Below are positions 49,563 to 58,908 of a stretch of 64,000 nt of DNA, piece after piece. The notes beneath the pieces are model-generated. The model was not told the origin of the DNA. It did not search any database and saw only the letters and a program-made list of their open reading frames with translations. The stretch comes from Actinacidiphila guanduensis (GTDB taxonomy: Bacteria > Actinomycetota > Actinomycetes > Streptomycetales > Streptomycetaceae). Numbering within the stretch: position 1 is the stretch's first letter; every line of letters starts with the position of its first letter. A program made the position numbers and the translations under genes. The stretch lies in the NCBI RefSeq assembly GCF_900103985.1, contig NZ_FNIE01000001.1:186001-250000 (forward strand), in the 5' to 3' direction.

Positions 49563-51643
49563 GCGTCGGCCTTTCCGTGGTCGGAGTGCGGGTCGTGGTG
49601 CTCGTGGTGCCGGCCTGCGTGCTGGCCTGCGTGCTGGTCGGGGTGCTGGTCTGCGTGCTGGTCGCAGGTCCCCCCGCAGCCGCAGCCGCCCGTGGCGCCG
49701 CCGGCCGGCCCGGGCCCGCAGTGGTCCGCGTGCGAGGGCGGGATGTCGAGGGTGGGGTTGCGGTCGAAGAAGCCGTAGGGCTTCAGGACGAACCCGGCGG
49801 AGTCGACCGGCATCACCGGCCAGTCCTCCGGCCGCGGGAAGTGGGTGAGCCCGAAGGTGTGCCAGAGCACGATGTCGGTGGTGTCGACGTTGCGGTCGGC
49901 CGCGGTCCATGCGGGCAGCCCGGCGCCGCCGGAGTGCATGTTGACCAGGTCGCCGGCCGGGTACGCCTCGTCCGGGGCGTACGGGGTGACCCACAGGTGC
50001 TTGGTGCCGAAGGTGGCGCGGGCGTGGATGTCGGACTGCTCGTCGGCGAGCAGCACCGGCCGCCCCTCGGGGTGCAGCATGTAGCCGACGGGCTGCCCGA
50101 GCCGGTTGCGCACGGCGGGGTTGGTCACCAGCCAGGAGCGGTTGCGGGTGTTGTCGGCCAGGCGCTGCGCCTGCGACTCGGTGCGCAGCCGGACGCTGCT
50201 CTGGGTGAAGCCGCTGCCGGTCGGGTTGTCCGGGCCGCGGGGTACGAGCACGGCCTCCACCTCGTCCACGGCGTTGTCGGTGCCGTCGACGGCCATGTCC
50301 AACCGGGCGCTGAACAGGTGCTGGTGGTAGGGGGCGCCGAGGCCGGGGGCGAGTTCGGAGGCGTAGGCGTAGCCGGGTCCGGGCAGCGCGGAGGTGAAGA
50401 CGACCCCGGTGGCCTTGACCTCCAGGGCGATGGAGCCGTCGAGCGAGAGGTACCAGTAGAAGCCGTAGTCGTAGTTGCCGACGGTGACGAAGAAGGAGAT
50501 CACCAGGCGGCGGTTGCGGCGCGAGTCGCTGTGGCCGTTCCAGTTGTCGGTGTGCTTCCACAGGATGCCGGTGTCCTCCTCATGGATGCAGATCGCCTGG
50601 GGAACGGTGCGCGGGGCGCCGGTGGGGTCGGCGAGCTGCACGTCGAGGTAGGTGATGTCGCCGACGCAGTCGCAGCCGAGTTCCAGGGAGTTGGCGAAGC
50701 CGCCGAGCAGGTATTCACCGCAGTCGAAGAAGTTCTGGAACCAGCGCTGCGGGCTGGGGTCGCCGTAGGGCACGGTCATCTCCGCGATGGAGGCGCGGTA
50801 GAGCACGGATCGGCTCCGGCCGGCGTCGTCCAGGCAGATGTTGCGCAGCACCAGGCCCTCGCGCTGGTCGAAGCCGATCTGCAGGGTCCAGCCGAGCCAC
50901 TCCAGCACCCCGTCGGCGTCGACGGTGAAGCTCGGGCCCTGCGGCTGGGTGATCTCGATGGGCTTGACGCCCGCGCGCGGCGGCAGCCCGACCCAGGCCG
51001 GGTCGTGGTAGTTGCCGTCCTCCTGCGGTACGGGCAGGTCGGCGTGGTCGGAGACGTCCAGGACCTCGCGGGTGACGACGTCCACGACGACGGTGACGCC
51101 GTCCACCGGGTGCGCCCAGCCGAGGTCGTCGGGGTCCTTCTGCACGAAGGTGAAGCAGCGCTGCAGCCGCCGCCCGGCCTCGCCCTCGCCGGCCACGCCG
51201 GCCGACAGGGGGTTCACCCGCAGCTGGGAGAGGTCGGTCAGGCCGCGTCTGCGCATGGCGGCCAGCCAGCGCTCGTCGCGGTGCACGATCTCCTCGACGA
51301 GGCCGAACTCGGCGAGGACCACCGGCACATGGCCCTCGGTGGCGACGTCGATGACCCGCGCCGAGACGATCCGGTCCTCCTGCGGGCAGGCCGTGACGTC
51401 GTGGGACACGCCGGTGCGCAGGTCCACCAGGAGCGCGCGGAAGCGGCGGGCGCCCTGGACGCCTGCGAGCAGGTCGTGCTTGTCGGGTTCGGCCAGGCCG
51501 AAGAAGGACACGTGCGTGTCGGGGCCGAGCAGCCCTTCGCGCGCCATGAGGTCGCGGCAGGCGGTGATCTCCGCCGCGCTCGGGGAGGCCAGGGCGGCGG
51601 CCATGGCGCGGGTGCCGTAGCGGTGGGTGGGTGCAGTGGTCAC
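49559..51643 (-). CDS. Copper amine oxidase with histidine-rich C-terminal tail
   Basis: A 694-residue topaquinone enzyme. The TPQ precursor is Tyr391 in VGNYDYGF, the catalytic base Asp307 in FFDCGEYLLGG, and copper ligands are His440/His442 in PYHQHLF and His601 in THFPRPEDWPVMP. It oxidises a primary amine to the aldehyde with release of ammonia and H2O2. Residues about 638-689 form an unusual tail with a CGCGGTC patch and histidines every fourth residue (QHADQHPDQHAGQHAG). No signal peptide, so it is cytoplasmic. GTG 51643 has GGAG five bases upstream. The stop overlaps the isomerase start within a sugar operon, not an amine or phenylacetate cluster. Confidence 0.92.
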   Translation of the reverse strand: MTTAPTHRYGTRAMAAALASPSAAEITACRDLMAREGLLGPDTHVSFFGLAEPDKHDLLAGVQGARRFRALLVDLRTGVSHDVTACPQEDRIVSARVIDVATEGHVPVVLAEFGLVEEIVHRDERWLAAMRRRGLTDLSQLRVNPLSAGVAGEGEAGRRLQRCFTFVQKDPDDLGWAHPVDGVTVVVDVVTREVLDVSDHADLPVPQEDGNYHDPAWVGLPPRAGVKPIEITQPQGPSFTVDADGVLEWLGWTLQIGFDQREGLVLRNICLDDAGRSRSVLYRASIAEMTVPYGDPSPQRWFQNFFDCGEYLLGGFANSLELGCDCVGDITYLDVQLADPTGAPRTVPQAICIHEEDTGILWKHTDNWNGHSDSRRNRRLVISFFVTVGNYDYGFYWYLSLDGSIALEVKATGVVFTSALPGPGYAYASELAPGLGAPYHQHLFSARLDMAVDGTDNAVDEVEAVLVPRGPDNPTGSGFTQSSVRLRTESQAQRLADNTRNRSWLVTNPAVRNRLGQPVGYMLHPEGRPVLLADEQSDIHARATFGTKHLWVTPYAPDEAYPAGDLVNMHSGGAGLPAWTAADRNVDTTDIVLWHTFGLTHFPRPEDWPVMPVDSAGFVLKPYGFFDRNPTLDIPPSHADHCGPGPAGGATGGCGCGGTCDQHADQHPDQHAGQHAGRHHEHHDPHSDHGKADA

Positions 51644-51681
51644 GAGGGCTCCGCTGGTGCGAGGAGGGGCGGGCATCGCGG

Positions 51682-52443
51682 TCAGTCGCCCAGCGCCCGC
51701 GCGAAGGAGGTGCGCAGCCGGTAGCGGTCGCCGGCGTAGGCGATCACCGAGGACAGCAGCGGCACCTGCGTGCGGTCGCGGACGATCTGCCGCATCTCGA
51801 GGACGGGGGTGCCGGCCGCGGTACCCAGATGGCCGGCGAGCGCCACGTCGGCGGGGCGCGCCTCGATCGTGGTGTCGGCCTGGGCGAGCTGGTGGCCCAG
51901 GCCGGTGAGCGTGTCGTAGAGGGAGCGGGCGGTGAAGTCCACGGCGTCGAAGCCGACGGCGATGCCGGCGGGGACCAGGGAGCGGTCCACGGCGATGGGG
52001 ACGCCGTCGAGCATCCGCACCCGGTCGAGCCGGTAGAGCGGGGTGCCGGGGGCGATGCGGAACGCCTCGGCCTCGTCGAAGCCGGCCGGGCCGGTCTCGC
52101 GGCGCAGCACCTTCGAGGTGGCGGACAGGCCGAGGCGGCGGGCGGTCTCGGTGAAGGACTCCAGGGTGTTGGGCCACTCCTGGCGGCCGGGCTCGCCGAC
52201 GTACCAGCCGCGGCCCTGGGCCGGGTGCAGCACGCCGTCCTCGACCAGCGCGGCCAGTGCCCGGCGCAGGGTGACCCGGGAGATGCCGAGCAGCCGGCAC
52301 AGCTCGCGCTCGGGCGGCAGCCGGGCGCCGGCGGCGACCTCGCCGCCGGCGATCCGGTCCCGCAGCGCGGCCTTGGCCTGCAGCCACAGCGGCTCGGGGT
52401 GGTCCGCGGCGAGCACGTCGCCGGCCGCGCGGCCGGCGCTCAC
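51682..52443 (-). CDS. GntR family regulator, HutC/UTRA type
   Basis: A 253-residue regulator. The winged HTH (residues about 10-75) includes RLPPERELCRLLGISRVTLR and the wing VLHPAQGRGWYVG. The UTRA effector domain (about 95-250) has IAPGTPLYRLDRVRM and the closing VIAYAGDRYRLRTS. It is very similar to the truncated regulator at the right end of the window (shared PPERELCR, GISRVTLRKAL-type helix, GRGWYVS, EWPN-LESF). GTG 52443 overlaps the stop of the upstream Gfo/Idh gene by four bases, so it is made as part of the operon it probably controls. Confidence 0.87.
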   Translation of the reverse strand: MSAGRAAGDVLAADHPEPLWLQAKAALRDRIAGGEVAAGARLPPERELCRLLGISRVTLRRALAALVEDGVLHPAQGRGWYVGEPGRQEWPNTLESFTETARRLGLSATSKVLRRETGPAGFDEAEAFRIAPGTPLYRLDRVRMLDGVPIAVDRSLVPAGIAVGFDAVDFTARSLYDTLTGLGHQLAQADTTIEARPADVALAGHLGTAAGTPVLEMRQIVRDRTQVPLLSSVIAYAGDRYRLRTSFARALGD

Positions 52444-53480
52444 GCCGGGGTCCGGACCCGCTCCCATGTGCCGGAGCGCATGGAGGCGTAGGCGGCGTCG
52501 AGGACGTGGTTGACGACCACGCCGTCCTCGAAGGTCTCCCGGGGCGTCTCGCCGCGCGCGAAGCACTCGGCGAAGTGGCGCATCTGCTGGCTGAAGCCGT
52601 AGGCGCGGGCCTCCTCGGGCACCGGGTAGACCCAGCCGGTCTCGGCGTCGGCCTTCTCCACCAGGTAGCCGGCCGGGTGCTCGATGAAGCCCCACACCGG
52701 GGTGGCGGAGGTGTCGGTGACCAGGCGGCCGGCGCTGCCGACGAGTTCGTGCCGCAGCTGCATGCCGCCCTTCTCGATCCAGGAGGACTCCACGGTGGCG
52801 AGCTGGCCGCCGGCGAACTTCAGCAGCGCGATGGCGGTGTCCTCGCCGGTGGTGCGCTCGCCGTGGGCGAGGGTGGCGCCCCAGGCGAAGACCTCGGTGA
52901 TGGGGTTGTCCTTGCCGAAGAAGTGCCGGGCGGACTCCACGGTGTGGCAGCCCATGTCGAGCAGGGCGCCGCCACCTGCGGTCTCGGCGTCCCAGAAGTG
53001 GGGCGCGTGCGGGCCGGAGTGGGCCTCGCGGGCGCGCATGGTGAGCAGGTCGCCGATGGCGCCCGCGGCGACCATCTCGTGCGCCTTGGCGATGTTGGGC
53101 GAGAACACCGAGCTCTCGGCGTAGCCGTGCCAGATACCGGCGGCGCGCACCACGTCGAGGATGGCGCTCGCCTCGGGCCCGGTGCGCGCGAGCGGCTTGG
53201 TGCACACCACGCCCTTGCCCGCGGCGGCGACCGCCTGCACGGCTGCCAGGTGGGCCTCGTTGGGCACGGCGACGACGACGAGGTCGACGGCCGGGTCGGC
53301 GCACAGCGCGGCCATGTCGTCGTAGGCGCGTGCTGCGGGGGCCCATTTGCGGGTCAGGGCCTCGGCTCGGGTGATGTCGCGCGAGCAGGCGGCCACCAGC
53401 TCCGCGGTGCGCACGTCCTGGAGGGCGTCGGCGTAGGTGTCGCCGATGAACCCCGAGCCGATCAGGCCGATGCCGATCAC
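52440..53480 (-). CDS. Gfo/Idh/MocA family oxidoreductase
   Basis: A 346-residue dehydrogenase: GIGLIGSGFIGDTYADAL binds the cofactor, VVCTKPLARTG is the EKP-type motif with Thr in place of Glu, and GGGALLDMGCHTVESARHFFG is the substrate element. It is similar to 3-keto-sugar-forming dehydrogenases. GTG 53480 is preceded by AAGGAG and overlaps the epimerase stop by four bases (GTGA). Second of the two Gfo/Idh genes of the operon. Confidence 0.87.
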   Translation of the reverse strand: MIGIGLIGSGFIGDTYADALQDVRTAELVAACSRDITRAEALTRKWAPAARAYDDMAALCADPAVDLVVVAVPNEAHLAAVQAVAAAGKGVVCTKPLARTGPEASAILDVVRAAGIWHGYAESSVFSPNIAKAHEMVAAGAIGDLLTMRAREAHSGPHAPHFWDAETAGGGALLDMGCHTVESARHFFGKDNPITEVFAWGATLAHGERTTGEDTAIALLKFAGGQLATVESSWIEKGGMQLRHELVGSAGRLVTDTSATPVWGFIEHPAGYLVEKADAETGWVYPVPEEARAYGFSQQMRHFAECFARGETPRETFEDGVVVNHVLDAAYASMRSGTWERVRTPA

Positions 53481-54457
53481 GTGGTCTCTCCTTGCAGCAG
53501 GGCGTCGAAGGCGCGGTCGAGGGCCTCGTCCGCCGCGCGCAGTTCGGGGTGGGCGTCGTAGTGGGCGATCACCTCGCGGGCGCCCTCGGCCAGCGAGACG
53601 CGGGGGGCGAAGCCGGGCACGAGGGTGCGCAGCCGGGTGGTGTCGAAGAGCATCGAGTGCCGGAAGTCGTGCTCCAGGACGTCGGCCCAGCCGGAGATGT
53701 GGCGGGCGATGTCCTCGCTGGAGCGGTGCCGCAGCAGCGGCGCCCGCACCCCGGCCGCGTTCGCGAGCGCGAGGTGGATCTGGTCCCAGGTGAGGATGTC
53801 GCCGCTGACCACGTTGACGCTCTCGCCGATGGCGTGCCCGTTGCCGAGCAGGGGGACGAAGGCGCGGGCGAAGTCGCTCGCGTGCATCAGGGACCACAGC
53901 GAGGTGCCGTCGCCGTGCACGACGACGGGCTTGCCGGCCCGCATCCGCTCGATCGCGGTCCAGCCGGACAGCAGCGGCACGGCCGTGCGGTCGTAGGTGT
54001 GGAAGGGCCGCACGATCGTCAGCGGCAGGCCGCTGGTGCGGTAGGCGTCCTCCAGCAGCAGTTCGCAGGCGACCTTGTCGCGGGCGTAGCCGAAGACGGG
54101 CTGGCGGCGCGGGCTGGACTCGGTGATGGGCAGTTGCGGCACGGGGCGGCCGAAGACCGAGCAGGTGCTGATGAAGACGTACTGGCCGGTGCGGCCGGTG
54201 AACAGCGCCGGGTGGTCGCGGATGTCGTCGGGGGTGAAGCCGACCCAGTCGACGACCGCATCGAACTCCTCGCCGCGCAGGGCGGCGCGCAGGGCCGCGG
54301 TGTCGCGGACGTCGGCGCGGATCTGCCGGACGGCGTCCGACGGCGGGCGTTTGGGCGCGGAGCGGGTCACGATGGTCAGGTCCGTGCCCTGCTCCACGGC
54401 GTACGCGCCCGCCGCCGAGCCGATCATCCCGGCGCCGCCGAGGAACAGCACCCTCAT
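53477..54457 (-). CDS. NAD-dependent epimerase/dehydratase family protein
   Basis: A 326-residue extended-SDR protein. RVLFLGGAGMIGSAAGAYAV is the N-terminal GxxGxxG motif; ISTCSVFG and the FGYARDKVACE segment give Tyr and Lys of the catalytic YxxxK, with the Ser/Thr nearby. LTIVRPFHTYD and WSLMHASDFARAFV fit nucleotide-sugar epimerases and 3-beta-HSD-like enzymes. In this operon it would modify the imported sugar or its oxidised form. Overlaps by four bases at both ends. Confidence 0.87.
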   Translation of the reverse strand: MRVLFLGGAGMIGSAAGAYAVEQGTDLTIVTRSAPKRPPSDAVRQIRADVRDTAALRAALRGEEFDAVVDWVGFTPDDIRDHPALFTGRTGQYVFISTCSVFGRPVPQLPITESSPRRQPVFGYARDKVACELLLEDAYRTSGLPLTIVRPFHTYDRTAVPLLSGWTAIERMRAGKPVVVHGDGTSLWSLMHASDFARAFVPLLGNGHAIGESVNVVSGDILTWDQIHLALANAAGVRAPLLRHRSSEDIARHISGWADVLEHDFRHSMLFDTTRLRTLVPGFAPRVSLAEGAREVIAHYDAHPELRAADEALDRAFDALLQGETT

Positions 54458-55269
54458 GCCTGCTCCTCGGTCGGCGCCGGGACGTCTCCGCCGCGGGTGA
54501 GGCCGCGGCCGGTCAGGTGGTCGTGGGAGCGGCGCAGCGCCTCGAAGGTGTCGAGGTGCAGGCGTTCCAGCTCCACGATGTGCCACTGGAGTCCGGACGG
54601 TGTGGTGAGCGTGCGCTCCCAGTCGATCCGGCCCTCGCCGATGGGCACCATGACGTCCTCCTCGTAGGAGACGGCGGGGCCGTCCTTGACGTGCAGCAGC
54701 CGGGCGCGGCTGCCGAGGCGGGCGAGCACCTCCGCGGGGTCGGCGCCGCCCATCACCGCCCAGTAGGCGTCGAGTTCGACGACGACGCGCTCGTCGAGCG
54801 CGTCCAGCAGCAGGTCGTAGGCCTGCCGGCCGTCGAAGGTGTTCGCGAACTCGGCGAAGTGGTTGTGGTAGGCGATGGCCATGCCGCGGGCGGCGGCGTT
54901 CTCGGCGGCCTCGTTGACCCGCTGGACGCCGCGGCGGATGGCCTCGGGCGAGTCGAACTCCTCGCGCTCCATGCTCCACACCAGGGTGCGGGCGCCCAGT
55001 TCCTCGTTCTCGTCCAGCAGGCGCTCGGCGTCCTTGCCGGCCGGGAAGGGGGTGTGGGCGCTGGTCAGGGTGAGCCCGGCGGCGGCGATGGCGTCGCGGA
55101 CCCGGGCCGGGCCGAAGTGCTCGACCAGGCCGTAGGTTTCGATGCCGAGGTAGCCGAGGGCGGCCAGGCGGGCGAGGGTGCCCTCCAGGTCGGCGCGGGC
55201 CTGGGCGAGGACGGTGTACATCATGACGCCGAGCGCGGGGCGGGCGTCCTGTGTCGCGGTCTCAGTCAC
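54454..55269 (-). CDS. Sugar phosphate isomerase/epimerase (TIM barrel)
   Basis: A 271-residue AP-endonuclease-2-fold barrel. GVMMYTVLAQARADLEGTL, GIETYGLVEHFG, IAYHNHFAEFAN (the NHxxEF signature), VELDAYWAVMGGADPAEVL and LLHVKDGPAV trace the metal site. It is a paralogue of the isomerase at 48816-49562. Start GTG 55269 lies inside the ThuA-like gene (eight-base overlap). With a neighbouring Gfo/Idh gene it forms an oxidise-then-isomerise or oxidise-then-eliminate pair, an assignment based on gene company. Confidence 0.87.
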   Translation of the reverse strand: MTETATQDARPALGVMMYTVLAQARADLEGTLARLAALGYLGIETYGLVEHFGPARVRDAIAAAGLTLTSAHTPFPAGKDAERLLDENEELGARTLVWSMEREEFDSPEAIRRGVQRVNEAAENAAARGMAIAYHNHFAEFANTFDGRQAYDLLLDALDERVVVELDAYWAVMGGADPAEVLARLGSRARLLHVKDGPAVSYEEDVMVPIGEGRIDWERTLTTPSGLQWHIVELERLHLDTFEALRRSHDHLTGRGLTRGGDVPAPTEEQA

Positions 55270-55936
55270 GGCCGGCCGCCCACAGCATCGCCTGCCGGAT
55301 CAGGGTGCGCACCGGCGGCTCGCCCCAGGACCGCATGTCGTGGCCGAGGGCGAGGTAGACCACCCGCCCGGCGCCGTACTCCTTGGCGTACAGCACCGGG
55401 ATGGCGACGCCGTCCGCGCGGTGGCGCTGCGCGAGGATCTGCACCTCGCCCTCGGCGAACTCGAACTCGTAGTACTCGTCGAAGAGTTCGAAGTCGTCCA
55501 CGCCCTTGGTGATCGGGTGGTCGGCGATGATCTCGATGGTGTGCCGCCCCTCGTGGTGGCCGGGGCCGTGCGAGAGGTAGCGGTTGCCGAGCAGCTCGAA
55601 CAGGGGGCGGTCGGCGGGGTCCAGGCCCTCGCCCTGCCAGCCCATGATGTTGGCGCCGTGCACCCCGACCAGGCCCTTGCCGGCGCGCACGGCGTCGGCG
55701 AGCGCCTGCTGCTGGGCCGTCGCGAAGTGGCCGCCCGCGGTGTAGAAGAGGTAGACCTCCGCCTCGGCCGTCTCCGGTCGGGGGTCGGCGAAGCGGTTGG
55801 TGCCCATGGCCGCGCGGGTGCTGAACCCGGCCTCGGTGCCCAGCTGCCGGAAGACTCCGGCGGCGCTGAGCAGGTCGTGGTGGATGTCGTCGCCGTTGAC
55901 GACGACCATGGCTCTGGGCGTCGAGAGGTGGGGCAT
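55262..55936 (-). CDS. ThuA-like (trehalose utilisation) domain protein
   Basis: A 224-residue class-I-glutaminase-like fold. AMVVVNGDDIHHD, EVYLFYTAGGHF, GLVGVHGANIMGW and IADHPITKGVDDF are standard ThuA segments, and VVYLALGHDMRSWGEP closes the domain. ThuA family proteins take part in 3-keto-disaccharide metabolism in rhizobia and agrobacteria, but their chemistry is not settled. ATG 55936 has AGGAG six bases upstream. It follows the binding-protein gene by 47 bases and heads the run of overlapping catabolic genes. Confidence 0.86.
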   Translation of the reverse strand: MPHLSTPRAMVVVNGDDIHHDLLSAAGVFRQLGTEAGFSTRAAMGTNRFADPRPETAEAEVYLFYTAGGHFATAQQQALADAVRAGKGLVGVHGANIMGWQGEGLDPADRPLFELLGNRYLSHGPGHHEGRHTIEIIADHPITKGVDDFELFDEYYEFEFAEGEVQILAQRHRADGVAIPVLYAKEYGAGRVVYLALGHDMRSWGEPPVRTLIRQAMLWAAGRD

Positions 55937-55983
55937 GGCTCTCCTGACGGGGTGGTGGGGCGGGCGGCCGGACGTGCGCGGGA

Positions 55984-57660
55984 TCAGGCCGGCTTGAGCC
56001 GCAGGGCGACGACGGGGTTGGGCACGGGGCTGAAGTAGGGGTTGTCCGGGCTCGGGAAGCCGGTGGCCTTCGCGGTGCTCCAGTTGCCGTAGGTGCCCCA
56101 GTAGAACATCGGGATCCAGGGCAGGTTCTCCACGAAGATCTTCTCGATGCCGTCGAGGATCTGCTGCCGCTGGGCGTCCGTGGTCGCCTTCGGGTACTCC
56201 TTGAACAGCTGGGCGGCCTCGTCGTTCTTGAACCGCTCGATGTTCTGGTACGTCGGGGTGGCCTTGCCGATCGGGTAGTACAGGTTGGGGTTGATCGTGT
56301 CGTTGTAGTACGAGAAGGCGCGCGGCGCGGAGTCGACCGGGTAGCCCATCGTGGAGTCGAAGTCGCCCTTGGCGGTCAGGGTGTTGATGTCGGTGACCGT
56401 CGTGGTGTCGATGGTGAGCTTGATGCCGATGTCCTTCAGCTGCGAGACCAGCACCTGCACCCGGGAGGCGATGTCGGTGTACGCCGAGGGGAAGGTGATG
56501 GAGAACTCCAGCCGCTTGCCGCCCTTGTGGTAGTAGCCGTCGCCGCCCTTGGTGTAGCCGGCGTCCTCCAGGGTCTGGCGGGCCTTGGCGACGTCCTGGG
56601 TGAAGTCGACGCCCTTGTAGGCGGGGGCGATCGAGGAGGTGTACGCCGGCATCGGCAGGCCGGTGACGGAGGTGGCCGGCGGCGAGCCGGTGGCCCCGCC
56701 GACCTGCTTGCGGTTGACACCGAGGCTGATCGCCCGGCGTACCGCCAGGTCGCTGAGCGGCCAGCGCTCCAGGTTGGGGATGAGGCCGTCGGTGCCGGCC
56801 AGCGGCGCCCAGTAGTGGTAGTCCTTGCTGCGGCTGAGGTAGGTCTTCTCGGCGTTGGCGATGTAGGTGCCGCCCCAGTCCGCCTGGCCCTGCACCAGGG
56901 CGTTGGTCATGCCCTCGTTGTCCTTGTAGGCCACGAACCGCAGCTGCTTGATCTGCGCCTTGGCCTGCCAGTAGTTCTCGTTGCGGACCAGCAGCAGGCT
57001 CTGCGCGGAGAACTGCTTGAGCTGGTAGGGCCCGGTGCCGACCGGGTCGGAGTCGACGTACTTCGTGGGGTCCTTGACGGTGGACCAGATGTGCTTGGGC
57101 ACGATCGCCGAGGAGACGATGTTGGTGAAGAACTGCTCGGAGGGCGTGGCGAAGGTGAAGACGACCTGGGTGGGGCTGGGCGCGGTCACCGTGGTGAATT
57201 CGATGCCGAGCATGTTCAGCGCGGGGAACTTCTTCAGCATGGTGTAGGTGAACACCACGTCGTCGGCGGAGAAGGCCGTGCCGTCGGTCCACTTCACGCC
57301 GGACTGCAGGTCGCAGGTGAGCGTCTTGTTGCCGTCGCTCCACCGCCACGCCTTGGCCAGCCAGGGGATGTCGTGGCCGATGTCCACGGTGTTGATCTGC
57401 ACCAGCGGCTCGTAGATGAAGTTGCCCTGGCCCGGGGAGGCGTAGGTCAGGCCCTGGGCGGTGTTGGGCAGGAAGGGGTTGAAGGTGCGGGCGAGGTTGT
57501 CGGACTGGCCGGCGACGGTGAGCGTGTCGCTGCCGCCGCTGGAGCCGCCGGCGGAGGGCTGGCAGCCGTAGAGGGCGAGGCTGCCCGCGCCCGCCAGGGC
57601 ACCGGCGAGGAGGCCGCGTCTGGTCATGCCCGACGCGAGGGGCGACTGCGAAGTGGTCAC
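55984..57660 (-). CDS. ABC transporter substrate-binding lipoprotein (family 5)
   Basis: A 558-residue solute-binding protein of the DppA/OppA type. The leader contains a twin-arginine MTRRGLLAGALAG and the lipobox LALYGC (near 32), so it may use the Tat route and be lipid-anchored. LTCDLQSGVKWTDGTAFSADDVVFTY is, in shorter pieces (WTDGTAFSADDVVFTY), the family signature; DPVGTGPYQLKQF follows. Family 5 proteins carry peptides, nickel, or oligosaccharides such as cellobiose. In this context a glycoside is more likely than a peptide. GTG 57660 has AAGGAG nine bases upstream. Confidence 0.9.
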   Translation of the reverse strand: MTTSQSPLASGMTRRGLLAGALAGAGSLALYGCQPSAGGSSGGSDTLTVAGQSDNLARTFNPFLPNTAQGLTYASPGQGNFIYEPLVQINTVDIGHDIPWLAKAWRWSDGNKTLTCDLQSGVKWTDGTAFSADDVVFTYTMLKKFPALNMLGIEFTTVTAPSPTQVVFTFATPSEQFFTNIVSSAIVPKHIWSTVKDPTKYVDSDPVGTGPYQLKQFSAQSLLLVRNENYWQAKAQIKQLRFVAYKDNEGMTNALVQGQADWGGTYIANAEKTYLSRSKDYHYWAPLAGTDGLIPNLERWPLSDLAVRRAISLGVNRKQVGGATGSPPATSVTGLPMPAYTSSIAPAYKGVDFTQDVAKARQTLEDAGYTKGGDGYYHKGGKRLEFSITFPSAYTDIASRVQVLVSQLKDIGIKLTIDTTTVTDINTLTAKGDFDSTMGYPVDSAPRAFSYYNDTINPNLYYPIGKATPTYQNIERFKNDEAAQLFKEYPKATTDAQRQQILDGIEKIFVENLPWIPMFYWGTYGNWSTAKATGFPSPDNPYFSPVPNPVVALRLKPA

Positions 57661-57780
57661 GGGCGTCTGCTCCTTGGGGATGGGACGAGCGAAGGGCGGG
57701 GCACAGCTGGGGTGTTCGGGGGGATCGGAGCGGGGGGATCGCGGGCGATGTCGGGGGGCCGGGCGGCGAACGGCCCAGGC

Positions 57781-58904
<1,124 letters not shown>

Positions 58905-58908
<4 letters not shown>

